DNA of 63,553 bases from Nitrospirota bacterium (GTDB lineage Bacteria > Nitrospirota > Thermodesulfovibrionia > Thermodesulfovibrionales > Dissulfurispiraceae), in the NCBI GenBank assembly GCA_021791055.1, contig JAJYXI010000038.1, forward strand, positions 1 through 63,553, read 5' to 3'. Positions within the stretch are counted from its first letter, which is position 1; each line of letters opens with the position of its first letter. Positions 56,141 to 63,463 of this stretch are shown here, piece by piece. The notes below the pieces were generated by a model. The model ran no database searches. It had not been told where the DNA came from and saw only the letters and a program-made list of their open reading frames with translations. Both the position numbers and the translations under genes were made by a program.

Positions 56141-57106
56141 ATGGGCGACTACATCGGAGCTATCCAGTCGCGCATCAGTAATTTCCGCATGCGCTATTCC
56201 GTCGAACCGGGACTCTATGCCCTCGGCGAGCCGGACGCCGAGTCAGATGTTTTTGTCACTGCAAATTATAAGCTCAGTTTTGACATACTCAGAAAAGAAT
56301 TAAAGGGCTTAAATGCATGGATACTGGTACTCGATACGAAAAGCATCAATGTCTGGTGTGCTGCCGGAAAGGGGACATTCGGCACGGATGAGCTTGTGGG
56401 ACGCATTAATGCAGTCCAATTGCACAAAGTCGTCAATCACAGAAAAATAATAGTCCCGCAACTGGGGGCAGTGGGCGTAAATGCAAGGGCAGTTCAGAAA
56501 CAAACCGATTTCAAGGTTTATTTTGGGCCTGTTTACGCAAAGGATATCCCTGCCTATATTGAAGCAGGCTGCAAAAAGACTCCAGAAATGCGCATGGTAA
56601 GGTTCCCGATCATTGACAGGCTCATCCTGACGCCAATGGAAATAATCCCTGCAATGAAGAAATTTCCGCTCTTTGCCCTGATTGTTCTGCTGCTCTTTGG
56701 TCTTCAACCATCCGGAATCATATTCAACGATGTACTGTCAGGAGGCATGCCGTTTTTGTTGCTCGGGTTGATAAGCATACTCAGTGGTGCATTTATAACT
56801 CCAGTGTTGCTTCCCTTTATCCCATTCCGCTCATTTGCTGTTAAAGGCTGGATGGCAGGGATGATTTTCACATATGCCATAATGCAGATAATGAGACCGG
56901 ACATCCTTCCTGCCATCTCTTCCTACATATTTTTTCCGCTTGCAAGTTCTTATATTGCGCTGCAGTTCACAGGCTCCACTACTTTTACCGGTATGTCAGG
57001 GGTTAAGAAGGAGTTAAAAATAGGACTGCCGATATATTTAATATCTGCGGGGATATCGGTTATACTATTATTAGTTCACAAGCTTCATCAGTGGAAGGTT
57101 TTATGA
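56141..57106 (+). CDS. hgcA: Mercury methylation corrinoid protein HgcA
   Basis: A 321-residue protein with the HgcA cap-helix signature NVWCAAGKGTFGT; Cys73 is the predicted cobalt ligand. The cobalamin-binding domain (YSVEPGLYALGEPDAESDVF onward) is followed by about five membrane helices from residue 175. HgcA passes a methyl group from methylcorrinoid to Hg(II). It is about 20 residues shorter at the N-terminus than the Desulfovibrio protein; the frame extends upstream to a stop at 56087 without an ATG, so a missed start or old frameshift is possible. It overlaps hgcB as ATGA. Confidence 0.95.
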   Translation: MGDYIGAIQSRISNFRMRYSVEPGLYALGEPDAESDVFVTANYKLSFDILRKELKGLNAWILVLDTKSINVWCAAGKGTFGTDELVGRINAVQLHKVVNHRKIIVPQLGAVGVNARAVQKQTDFKVYFGPVYAKDIPAYIEAGCKKTPEMRMVRFPIIDRLILTPMEIIPAMKKFPLFALIVLLLFGLQPSGIIFNDVLSGGMPFLLLGLISILSGAFITPVLLPFIPFRSFAVKGWMAGMIFTYAIMQIMRPDILPAISSYIFFPLASSYIALQFTGSTTFTGMSGVKKELKIGLPIYLISAGISVILLLVHKLHQWKVL

Positions 57107-57408
57107 AATACCTGACGAATGTAACGAGTCTACAGTTATCCTCTGAAAAATGCACTGGCTGCGGAAAGTGTATTGACGTCTGCCCTCACGGTGTTTTTAT
57201 CATGAACAATAAAAAAGCCTTAATTACGGATAAAGACCTCTGCATGGAGTGCGGCGCATGCGCCTTGAACTGCGAATTCGGTGCGATCAGCGTGAATTCA
57301 GGAGTGGGCTGCGCTGCGGCAATAATCAACAGCATGATAACAGGCGGTCCGCCATCATGCGACTGCAGCGGGTCTCCATCTCAATCGGCATCCAGCAATT
57401 GCTGCTGA
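57103..57408 (+). CDS. hgcB: Mercury methylation ferredoxin HgcB
   Basis: A 101-residue 2[4Fe-4S] ferredoxin starting at the ATG at 57103 (GGAAGG upstream). The clusters are CTGCGKCIDVCPHG and CMECGACALNCEFG; the second contains the CMECGA signature of HgcB. The tail ends with paired cysteines (CDC, NCC) that probably carry Hg(II). HgcB reduces the HgcA corrinoid for turnover. Confidence 0.95.
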   Translation: MKYLTNVTSLQLSSEKCTGCGKCIDVCPHGVFIMNNKKALITDKDLCMECGACALNCEFGAISVNSGVGCAAAIINSMITGGPPSCDCSGSPSQSASSNCC

Positions 57409-57449
57409 CAACCCATTCTGGAGACATACGTTACCATAAAAAAATTTTC

Positions 57450-57497
57450 TTGACATTTTGTTTTGAAAAGTGTATAAGTAAATTATAATATACTTAA
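57450..57497 (+). promoter_or_regulatory. arsR promoter and inverted-repeat operator
   Basis: TTGACA (57450-57455), 17 bases, TATAAG (57473-57478). An inverted repeat TAAGTA-N10-TACTTA (57475-57496) overlays the -10 box and start site, as ArsR repressors require. The right half continues as TAATATACTTAA, shared with the hgcA upstream region. Confidence 0.8.
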
Positions 57498-57506
57498 GGA
57501 GTAAGA

Positions 57507-57905
57507 ATGAAGCTTGAGGCAGAGTCTTTTAAGGTTATTTCGGTAGAAAGCAGAGTAAAAATTATTGAACTGCTCAAGGCAGGGCCGCTTTCTGTGAATA
57601 CGATAGCTGAGGCATTAGGCATCAGCCAATCTGCAGTATCGCAGCACCTTCGCGTGCTAAAACAGGCGGGTCTGGTTGCAGATGAAAGAAAGGGCTATCA
57701 CATCTACTATTCACTAAATAAGGATAAACTCAACAAATACCAGCAGGAATTAATAAAGGTCTGCACCTGCGGCTGCGAACTCGGCAAAAAAAGAAAGCAC
57801 ATCTCAGAGACGAGAGAGGCTTTATTGGAATACAAAAAGAGGCTTGAGAAAGAAATAAAAGAGGTGGAAAAGAGAATAAAGGAGATTGAAAAAGAGAAAG
57901 AATAA
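57507..57905 (+). CDS. ArsR-family metalloregulator
   Basis: A 132-residue repressor with a winged helix (LSVNTIAEALGISQSAVSQH continuing LRVLKQAGLV) and, after it, a possible thiol metal site CTCGC near residue 89. The last 40 residues are a charged coiled coil, longer than in typical ArsR. By family it leaves DNA when As(III), Hg(II) or another thiophilic metal binds. It lies 98 bases after hgcB with its own promoter. Related ArsR genes accompany hgcAB in other genomes, usually upstream. Confidence 0.9.
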   Translation: MKLEAESFKVISVESRVKIIELLKAGPLSVNTIAEALGISQSAVSQHLRVLKQAGLVADERKGYHIYYSLNKDKLNKYQQELIKVCTCGCELGKKRKHISETREALLEYKKRLEKEIKEVEKRIKEIEKEKE

Positions 57906-57927
57906 TTTATTTTTTATCATATATAAA

Positions 57928-57947
57928 AGTATATACTAATAGACTTA
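57928..57947 (+). promoter_or_regulatory. Putative ArsR operator upstream of the Cys-rich genes
   Basis: AGTATATACT (57928-57937) is a 10-bp palindrome containing TATACT as a possible -10, followed by TAATAGACTTA (57937-57947), one base different from the element at hgcA and arsR. It lies about 100 bases before the first Cys-rich gene. Confidence 0.45.
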
Positions 57948-58046
57948 TATAAATAATTGGGCATGTAATGATCAGAAAACATATTGGAATTGGAGGAAAC
58001 CGGAGAGGAAGAGAAGAAACTTCCGGTGAGAAAGGAGGTGAATTTT

Positions 58047-58229
58047 ATGTGTCAATGTTGCGTTATAAGGACAGAGGAGGCTTGTGAATGTCCGCCAACT
58101 TTCAAAAGGGTGGTTTTAACAAAGGAGGAAGAGATTGAAAGATTAAAGGAGTATAAGAGATGCCTTGAGGCTGAGATGGCAGGGATAGAGGAGAAGATTA
58201 TAGAGGCAAGCAAGAAAGGAGGTGAGTAA
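58047..58229 (+). CDS. 60-residue cysteine-rich protein
   Basis: I start it at the ATG at 58047 with AAGGAGGTG 9 bases upstream; an ATG 63 bases earlier has a poorer context. The N-terminus MCQCCVIRTEEACECPP packs five cysteines in 15 residues (C-x-C-C, C-x-C), a soft-metal-binding pattern. The C-terminal half (LTKEEEIERLKEYKRCLEAE) is a coiled coil like that ending the ArsR protein upstream. No known family comes to mind. Placement after arsR and hgcAB suggests binding of Hg, As or Cu. Confidence 0.7.
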   Translation: MCQCCVIRTEEACECPPTFKRVVLTKEEEIERLKEYKRCLEAEMAGIEEKIIEASKKGGE

Positions 58230-58231
58230 GC

Positions 58232-58351
58232 ATGTCTGATACCAAAAAAGATAGCAAGAAGGTAAAAGCATTAAGCACTATCGTGCGTGACAGCAAGACA
58301 TCTGGTTGTGGATGCGGTTGTGGTTGTGCTCCTGAAATCAAGAAGAAATAG
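58232..58351 (+). CDS. 39-residue protein with CGCGCGC motif
   Basis: Two bases after the previous stop, an AAGGAGGTG RBS leads to an ORF MSDTKKDSKKVKALSTIVRD that ends SGCGCGCGCAPEIKKK. Four alternating Cys-Gly pairs would form a compact metal site, as in metallothionein-like peptides. Its strong RBS, spacing and coupled position argue that it is real despite its size. Function is inferred: metal buffering or delivery. Confidence 0.65.
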   Translation: MSDTKKDSKKVKALSTIVRDSKTSGCGCGCGCAPEIKKK

Positions 58352-58359
58352 TGGGCTTA

Positions 58360-58440
58360 GAGGGGAGGTAACCCCTCCCCTACATCCCCCCGTGTTCCCT
58401 CTCCCCTTGTGGGAGAGGGCAAGGGTGAGGGGTAATCGGA
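58360..58440. repeat. GC-rich palindromic repeat (CCCTCTCCCC...GGGAGAGGG)
   Basis: GAGGGGAGGTAACCCCTCCC at 58360 folds on itself, and CCCTCTCCCCTTGTGGGAGA at 58395 continues as a hairpin. The second unit is a repeat type found widely between genes in many bacteria. It may end transcription of the Cys-rich genes. Confidence 0.75.
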
Positions 58441-58450
58441 GGTAATAAAA

Positions 58451-58936
58451 ATGAATGAAATCTTATTAACCGTAGTTACATGGATACATTTATTCTCGAC
58501 AGTTGTCTGGATAGGCGGGATACTCTTCATCTTATTTGTTGCCCTTCCTGTTGCTAAAAAGACCCTTGAACAGCCCGGTAAACTCATGGGTGCTATAAGT
58601 AAAAGATTTGTGCCGATGGCAAACATCAGCATCCTGCTTATCTTTATAACTGGAATCTTTATGAGTTTGTTGTCGCACAGCTTTTCAGAACTTGGCTCTC
58701 TTAACAGCCTGTGGACACAAACGCTATTCGCAAAAATTTTAACAGCGTTGGTAATGGCGGGCATTCATTTCTACAGGGGTTTAGTACTGACACCCAAGAT
58801 TGAAATGCTGACAGCAGAAGGCAGTCCTTCCGGAAAGATAAAAGAGCTGCAGCGATTATCTTTAAATCTGGTGAAGACCAACTTTATTCTTAGCACAGTC
58901 GTCCTTCTTTTGGCAGGAATGCTTTCGGTATACTGA
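58451..58936 (+). CDS. CopD-like four-helix membrane protein
   Basis: A 161-residue protein with four hydrophobic helices. The first helix carries WIHLFSTVVWIGG, the H-x...W-x-G pattern of CopD/heme-copper-associated domains, and a second histidine lies in MAGIHFYRG. CopD proteins import or handle copper, or bind heme. It lies downstream of the Cys-rich genes, perhaps extending a metal-handling cluster. Confidence 0.7.
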   Translation: MNEILLTVVTWIHLFSTVVWIGGILFILFVALPVAKKTLEQPGKLMGAISKRFVPMANISILLIFITGIFMSLLSHSFSELGSLNSLWTQTLFAKILTALVMAGIHFYRGLVLTPKIEMLTAEGSPSGKIKELQRLSLNLVKTNFILSTVVLLLAGMLSVY

Positions 58937-58999
58937 AATTGTCAGCTATGAAAAATAGTTGAAGTTGTTGAGAAAAAATTTTTTTAAGGAAAATTTTGC

Positions 59000-59028
59000 T
59001 TGACATGGAAATGAAAACTATCTATACT
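59000..59028 (+). promoter_or_regulatory. Sigma-70-type promoter of the structured leader
   Basis: TTGACA (59000-59005), 17 bases, TATACT (59023-59028); the transcript should start near 59036, about 165 bases before the methyltransferase ATG. Confidence 0.85.
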
Positions 59029-59035
59029 CTAAATA

Positions 59036-59187
59036 TGTTTTACAATCTGCTTATAGCAAATAGGCTCCTTAATAAAACAGCATGGTATCTAAATGCCGTG
59101 GCTGGAGGGGGATTCTATTAGCTTTTAGCGGGAGATAACAGGAATAACTCAAAGGCCACGGAAACAAACTCCGTGGCCTTTTTATTT
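59036..59187 (+). ncRNA. Candidate riboswitch-type leader with terminator
   Basis: About 150 bases of leader end in an intrinsic terminator at 59151-59187 (12-bp stem AAAGGCCACGGA / TCCGTGGCCTTT, loop AACAAAC, then TTTTTATTTT), and the RBS GGAGG follows at once. CCGTGGC at 59096-59102 can pair with GCCACGG in the terminator's 5' arm, giving a mutually exclusive antiterminator. Upstream GCATGG-TATCTAA-ATGC and the purine-rich GGAGGGGGATTC and GCGGGAGATAACAGG segments could be ligand-binding junctions. I do not recognise a known class. Confidence 0.55.
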
Positions 59188-59199
59188 TGGAGGTGCGGT

Positions 59200-59970
59200 A
59201 TGAAATGGGATGCCGGAATGTACGATGCCACATCGCCGCAGACCGATGTAGGCAGGGAACTTATTGCCATGTCCTGTGTAAAGGCCGACGACTCAATATT
59301 GGACATCGGCTGCGGCACAGGAACACTTACAATCGAACTTGCGCGCCTGGCGCACAAAGGGAAAGTCGTCGGAATAGATCCATCTATTGAGATGCTTGAA
59401 AGTGCAAGAGAAAAAGCTCTGTCTGCAGGCAATATCGTTCTGATAAACATCCCGGCGCAGAAGCTCGATTTTAAAGAGGAGTTCGACCTCATATACTCCA
59501 ATTCTGCACTCCAGTGGATAAAAAAGCAGGAGGATGTAATAGCACGTGCATATATGACATTGAAACCAAACGGGAGATTTGCAATTCAAATGCCTGCAAA
59601 GGATTTTTGCTGGGAGCTGATGGAAAACATAAACAGTGCGATAGCCTTCCTCGGTCTTGAGTCAAAATACAAAAAGATGGAATCGCCGTGGCGGTTTCCG
59701 GTAAAGGAGGAGTTTGCGGGCTTTTTTAAAGATGCAGGGTTTGCAAATGTAAATGTCTTTTATAAAGACTACACGCTTGTATTTGAAAGCATCAATGATG
59801 TGCTTGAGTGGGGCGTCTCTGCTGCGCTAAGACCGTATCTGGCGCTTTTGAACGAAAAGAAGCAGGAGCGTTTCAAGTATGCATTTGCAATGGGCTTTGA
59901 GAACTACAGGACTGAAAAGGGTATAGAGTTCAATTTTAGAAGGCTCTTTGCATTTGCAGAGAAGAAATAA
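59200..59970 (+). CDS. Class I SAM-dependent methyltransferase behind the leader
   Basis: A 256-residue methyltransferase: motif I SILDIGCGTGTLTIELARLA near residue 37, post-I VVGIDPSIEML and motif IV IYSNSALQWIKKQ. The SNSALQW phrase resembles Tam/BioC-type enzymes acting on small carboxylic acids. Start ATG 59200 has GGAGG 8 bases upstream. Its substrate is unknown; the leader suggests it answers to a small molecule or ion. Confidence 0.85.
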   Translation: MKWDAGMYDATSPQTDVGRELIAMSCVKADDSILDIGCGTGTLTIELARLAHKGKVVGIDPSIEMLESAREKALSAGNIVLINIPAQKLDFKEEFDLIYSNSALQWIKKQEDVIARAYMTLKPNGRFAIQMPAKDFCWELMENINSAIAFLGLESKYKKMESPWRFPVKEEFAGFFKDAGFANVNVFYKDYTLVFESINDVLEWGVSAALRPYLALLNEKKQERFKYAFAMGFENYRTEKGIEFNFRRLFAFAEKK

Positions 59971-59982
59971 TGGAGGAAATCT

Positions 59983-60561
59983 ATGCGTCAGAGCAAAAAA
60001 GAGATCAAAGATAAAGCTGTTATTGTCGAATTGCTCAACACCTGTCATGTCGGCAGATTGGGGACAATCGGCAAAGATGGTTACCCGATGGTAAAACCCT
60101 TGAATTTCGCTTATAATCCCTCCTCTCCCCCCTTTACTAAAGGGGGGCAGGGGGGATTTGGAAAGATTTATTTTCATACGGCAAAGGAAGGTGAGAAGAT
60201 TGAAGATATTAAGAGGGATAACAGGGTCTGTTTTGAGGTTGATTTGCCTATAGCCTATGTTAAGGGTAACGAGAATCCATGCAGGGCTGAATACCTTTAT
60301 CGGAGCGTGATTATCAAGGGAAAGGCTTATATTGTTAAAGATAGGGATGAGATGATATTCGGCCTTAAATGTCTGATGCGGAAATATCAGCCCGAAGGAG
60401 GCTATGGCAATTTCCTTGAGGAAAAACTGCAAATAACTGGTATTGTCAGGATAGACATTGAGGAGATGGTCGGCAAAGAAGACCTCGGCAAAGATAAGTT
60501 GAAAGAGGCGGTATTAAAGGCATTGAAGGAGAAAGTGCAGTTGCCGATAGTTCTTGAATAG
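59983..60561 (+). CDS. Pyridoxamine 5'-phosphate oxidase-like flavoprotein with in-frame repeat insert
   Basis: A 192-residue split-barrel FMN-binding protein: LLNTCHVGRLGTIGKDGYPM near residue 20 and the later DNRVCFEVD are typical of PNPOx-like/FlaRed proteins. Residues 45-60 (NPSSPPFTKGGQGGFGK) are encoded by a palindromic CCCCCCTTTACTAAAGGGGGG element (60117-60162) and interrupt a surface loop. The frame is kept, so the protein may still fold. Probably binds flavin, F420 or heme; the substrate is unknown. Confidence 0.8.
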   Translation: MRQSKKEIKDKAVIVELLNTCHVGRLGTIGKDGYPMVKPLNFAYNPSSPPFTKGGQGGFGKIYFHTAKEGEKIEDIKRDNRVCFEVDLPIAYVKGNENPCRAEYLYRSVIIKGKAYIVKDRDEMIFGLKCLMRKYQPEGGYGNFLEEKLQITGIVRIDIEEMVGKEDLGKDKLKEAVLKALKEKVQLPIVLE

Positions 60562-60566
60562 GAGTT

Positions 60567-61463
60567 ATGAATAAAGTGAGCAATTTAAAAGATAAAGATA
60601 CAAGGGTCAAGGTATTGATAGCATTGCTCTCAGTATATTTTATCTGGGGTTCAACCTATCTGGCCATTCGCATAGCATTAGAAGGCTTTCCACCTTTTAT
60701 GATGGCTGGATTGCGTTTTCTGGTAACCGGAGGCGGACTTTATCTATTTTTGAGAATTAGAGGCACTACGGTTCCCGGCTACACCCAGTGGATAGGCGCA
60801 TCATTGGTAGGCGGTTTTCTGCTGTTGGGCGGTAACGGCGGAGTTGTATTTGCCGAGCAGTGGGTGGCATCAGGGCTGGCCGCATTAGGAGTAGCCACAG
60901 TGCCGCTCTGGACAGTGCTCTTTTCCGGCATTTGGAAGAGGTGGCCTACCCGCTTTGAATGGGCAGGACTGTTATTGGGCTTTGCAGGCATTATACTTTT
61001 AAACTTTGAGGGCGATTTAAGGGCAAGCCCAGCAGGTGCGATCGCCTTAATTATAGCAGCTATATGCTGGGCCTTTGGCTCTGCATGGAGTCGTCATTTA
61101 TCTCTTCCATCAGGACTAATGGCGAGCGCGGTAGAAATGATAGCCGGAGGTGTATTGTTGCTCGCAGCAAGTTTCTTGACAGGAGAGAAGATGAACGGAT
61201 TCCCTGCATGGCATTCTGTAGGAGCGCTGTTTTACTTGATGATATTCGGTTCACTAATAGGTTTCAGCGCCTATACCTATCTCTTAAGCAAGGCACGACC
61301 GGCACTTGCGACCAGTTATGCATATGTTAATCCTGTTATCGCTGTGGGGTTAGGAGTTATACTTGCTGGAGAGCGGATTGCAACAGTGGGAATTACCGCA
61401 ATGCTGATAATAATTGCAGGCGTGGTAATGGTAATGTTTGGACAGAAAAAATTCAAAACTTAA
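60567..61463 (+). CDS. EamA/DMT-family transporter
   Basis: A 298-residue inner-membrane protein with ten helices in two EamA repeats (YFIWGSTYLAIRIALEGFPP at the start; LIGFSAYTYLLSKARPALAT near residue 225). Members export amino acids, metabolites or drugs; this one's substrate is unknown. The start is 6 bases after the flavoprotein gene, suggesting one unit. Confidence 0.9.
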   Translation: MNKVSNLKDKDTRVKVLIALLSVYFIWGSTYLAIRIALEGFPPFMMAGLRFLVTGGGLYLFLRIRGTTVPGYTQWIGASLVGGFLLLGGNGGVVFAEQWVASGLAALGVATVPLWTVLFSGIWKRWPTRFEWAGLLLGFAGIILLNFEGDLRASPAGAIALIIAAICWAFGSAWSRHLSLPSGLMASAVEMIAGGVLLLAASFLTGEKMNGFPAWHSVGALFYLMIFGSLIGFSAYTYLLSKARPALATSYAYVNPVIAVGLGVILAGERIATVGITAMLIIIAGVVMVMFGQKKFKT

Positions 61464-61480
61464 ATAAAAGGAGAATGAAT

Positions 61481-61909
61481 ATGCCGCAAATCTCTTTTTC
61501 AGAAAATGGACAAACCCCATTTGAAAAACTCTTAGGACACAATCCTGAAATTTTAAGGCATTGGGCCAACCTTGAAAATGTCTTCTTTACAAAAACAAAT
61601 CTAAGTCCTGAACTATTAGAGCAGGTACGCAGGACTTTAGCATTCGGGAATAAGTGCGAATACTGTATGGCCAAAGGGAAACCTAATGAAATACATAAAG
61701 ACAAAAGAGAATCATTAGCCATTGGTTTTGCTCAACTCTTTGTTCAGGATTACATCTCCATAACAGATTCTCAATTTGATATTTTAAGAGAAGAATTTAC
61801 AGAAAATGAAATTGCTGAATTATGCTCCTTTATTTGCTTCATAACAGCGTCGCAAAGATTTGGCGCTTTAATGAAACTGAAACCGTTAGAAGGAGGCAAG
61901 AGATGTTAA
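61481..61909 (+). CDS. AhpD/carboxymuconolactone decarboxylase-like protein
   Basis: A 142-residue protein; I start it at the second ATG (61481), where GGAG is 7 bases upstream. CEYCMAKG near residue 58 is the CxxC redox pair of the AhpD family, and the helical layout fits. Such proteins recycle peroxiredoxins or act as decarboxylases. It overlaps the following gene by 7 bases. A/T content is higher than that of its neighbours. Confidence 0.82.
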   Translation: MPQISFSENGQTPFEKLLGHNPEILRHWANLENVFFTKTNLSPELLEQVRRTLAFGNKCEYCMAKGKPNEIHKDKRESLAIGFAQLFVQDYISITDSQFDILREEFTENEIAELCSFICFITASQRFGALMKLKPLEGGKRC

Positions 61910-62526
61910 TCAAGCATCGTGGTTTTGAACCTGTAGTTGATTCTTCTGTATTCATTGCACCGACTGCTGTGCTTGTTGGAAGAGTTGCAGTTGGCAGAGA
62001 CTCCAGAATAATGTATGGAGCTGTTCTTGATTCAGAGGGCTCAGAAATTAAAATCGGTGAATGCACAATAAACTGTGAAAACGCTGTGCTAAGGGCAACT
62101 GCATCAGGGGATAGGGAACATCCTGTGTTGATAAGAGATAATGTCTTTATCTGGCCACATGCAACTCTGTTGGGGTGCACCGTTGAACCGTGTTCGTATA
62201 TTGCCACAGGGGCAACAGTTTTACAGGGGGCAGTAGTCCATTCAGGAGCCGTAGTAGCAGTGGGTGCTCTTGTTCATGCAAAAACAGTGGTACCGGAGGG
62301 CTTTTTTATTCCACCTAATACAATTGCCATCGGTGACCCGGTAAAAATTTATAGTCCAGATGAAAAGGAGCTTCTTGCTGAGGCGATAAAGTCAATAGGG
62401 TTTGCAAAGATTGCATTCGGAATTGAAGCTCAATGGGAAGACCGCCTTTCCAGATATAAGCAGGCTACGGAAGTGAGGTCAAAAGAATTTGGAAGTCATT
62501 TTAATGATGTTATTTTGGATGAATGA
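61903..62526 (+). CDS. Gamma-carbonic anhydrase-like left-handed beta-helix protein
   Basis: A 207-residue protein starting at the ATG at 61903 (AGGAGG upstream), not at an earlier in-frame ATG. Hexapeptide repeats (SSVFIAPTAVLVGRVAVGRD, AVLRATASGD, VFIWPHATLLGCTVEP, SYIATGATVLQGAVV) build a left-handed beta helix. The His in WPHATLLG is a possible metal ligand, though the full three-histidine set of Cam is not evident. Either carbonic anhydrase-like or an acyltransferase relative. Confidence 0.8.
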   Translation: MLIKHRGFEPVVDSSVFIAPTAVLVGRVAVGRDSRIMYGAVLDSEGSEIKIGECTINCENAVLRATASGDREHPVLIRDNVFIWPHATLLGCTVEPCSYIATGATVLQGAVVHSGAVVAVGALVHAKTVVPEGFFIPPNTIAIGDPVKIYSPDEKELLAEAIKSIGFAKIAFGIEAQWEDRLSRYKQATEVRSKEFGSHFNDVILDE

Positions 62527-62576
62527 TGAAACAATATGAGTCTTTGGCTCACAGAGGGGAGTAAAAAATACCTGTT

Positions 62577-62641
62577 GTCATTCCCGCGAAATCGGGAATC
62601 CAGAACATGGGGATATAGATTCCTGCTTCCGCAGGAATGAC
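62577..62641. repeat. Palindromic REP-like repeat (GTCATTCCCGCGAAATCGGGAATCC...)
   Basis: GTCATTCCCGCGAAATCGGG at 62577 is answered by TTCCGCAGGAATGACAG at 62625, with small internal hairpins. This is a common intergenic repeat in many Gram-negative genomes. Its last arm holds the ATG at 62637, the first possible start of the next gene. Confidence 0.85.
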
Positions 62642-63365
62642 AGAAAAGAAAAGGATTTTTCAGGTGAAAAACCGCAACTCTTTAAACATAGACCGAATTG
62701 CCTTCTTCGGCAGGACTTATGCCGAATATATGGATATGTTTGACCTTGATGAGTCTCTGCTAAGGCAAGGCCAAATACTTGACTGTCCTGCCGGTGCATC
62801 ATCGTTCGCAGCAGAAGCACACAAGCTGGGAATTAATGTTACTGCGTGCGATATTTTATATGACTTGACTTCTGATGAACTCATGGAGAAGGGCAAAAAG
62901 GACTTGCAGCATGTCTTTGAGAAGTTTGATGAAGTAACACATCTTTATGTATGGAAATACTACAAAGATAAGGATGGGGTTATGGCACTGAGAAGTAGGG
63001 CTTTAGAAATATTTGCAAATGATTTCCCCGTCGGCTCAAAAGAAGGGCGTTATGTTCAGGCAGAGATGCCGTATCTACCTTTTTCCGACAGGACATTTTC
63101 ACTTGTGCTTTCAAGTAATCTTTTATTTCTGTATGGCGACAGACTTGATTTCGACTTTCATGTAGCATGTATAAAAGAACTTCTAAGAGTATGTTCAGGA
63201 GAAGTAAGAATGTTCCCGCTTATCGGCCTTGATTTTAAGCCTTATCCTTATTTGGACGACATATTGTCATCTCTTGATTCTGACGGTATAAAGGTAGAGA
63301 TAGTGGAAGTGCCTTTTGAGTTTCAAAAAGGGGCAAATCGGATGCTAAAACTGAAGGTCATATAG
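62637..63365 (+). CDS. Methyltransferase-like protein of unknown substrate
   Basis: Up to 242 residues; the ATG at 62637 lies inside a repeat arm, and a GTG at 62664 (AAAAGG about 10 bases upstream) is a credible native start. GQILDCPAGASSFAAEAHKL near residue 45 is a motif-I-like SAM loop with DCPAG instead of DxGxG, and PFSDRTFSLVLSSNLLFLY near residue 155 is motif IV-like. No substrate can be named. Confidence 0.72.
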   Translation: MTEKKRIFQVKNRNSLNIDRIAFFGRTYAEYMDMFDLDESLLRQGQILDCPAGASSFAAEAHKLGINVTACDILYDLTSDELMEKGKKDLQHVFEKFDEVTHLYVWKYYKDKDGVMALRSRALEIFANDFPVGSKEGRYVQAEMPYLPFSDRTFSLVLSSNLLFLYGDRLDFDFHVACIKELLRVCSGEVRMFPLIGLDFKPYPYLDDILSSLDSDGIKVEIVEVPFEFQKGANRMLKLKVI

Positions 63366-63463
63366 ATATACATAAAGATATCACATTTGTATTGAAATGA
63401 TATCAAGATTGGCGTAAGATAATTGCAAGCTTACTATAAGGAAGTGAGCTGAAAGGAGAGCAC

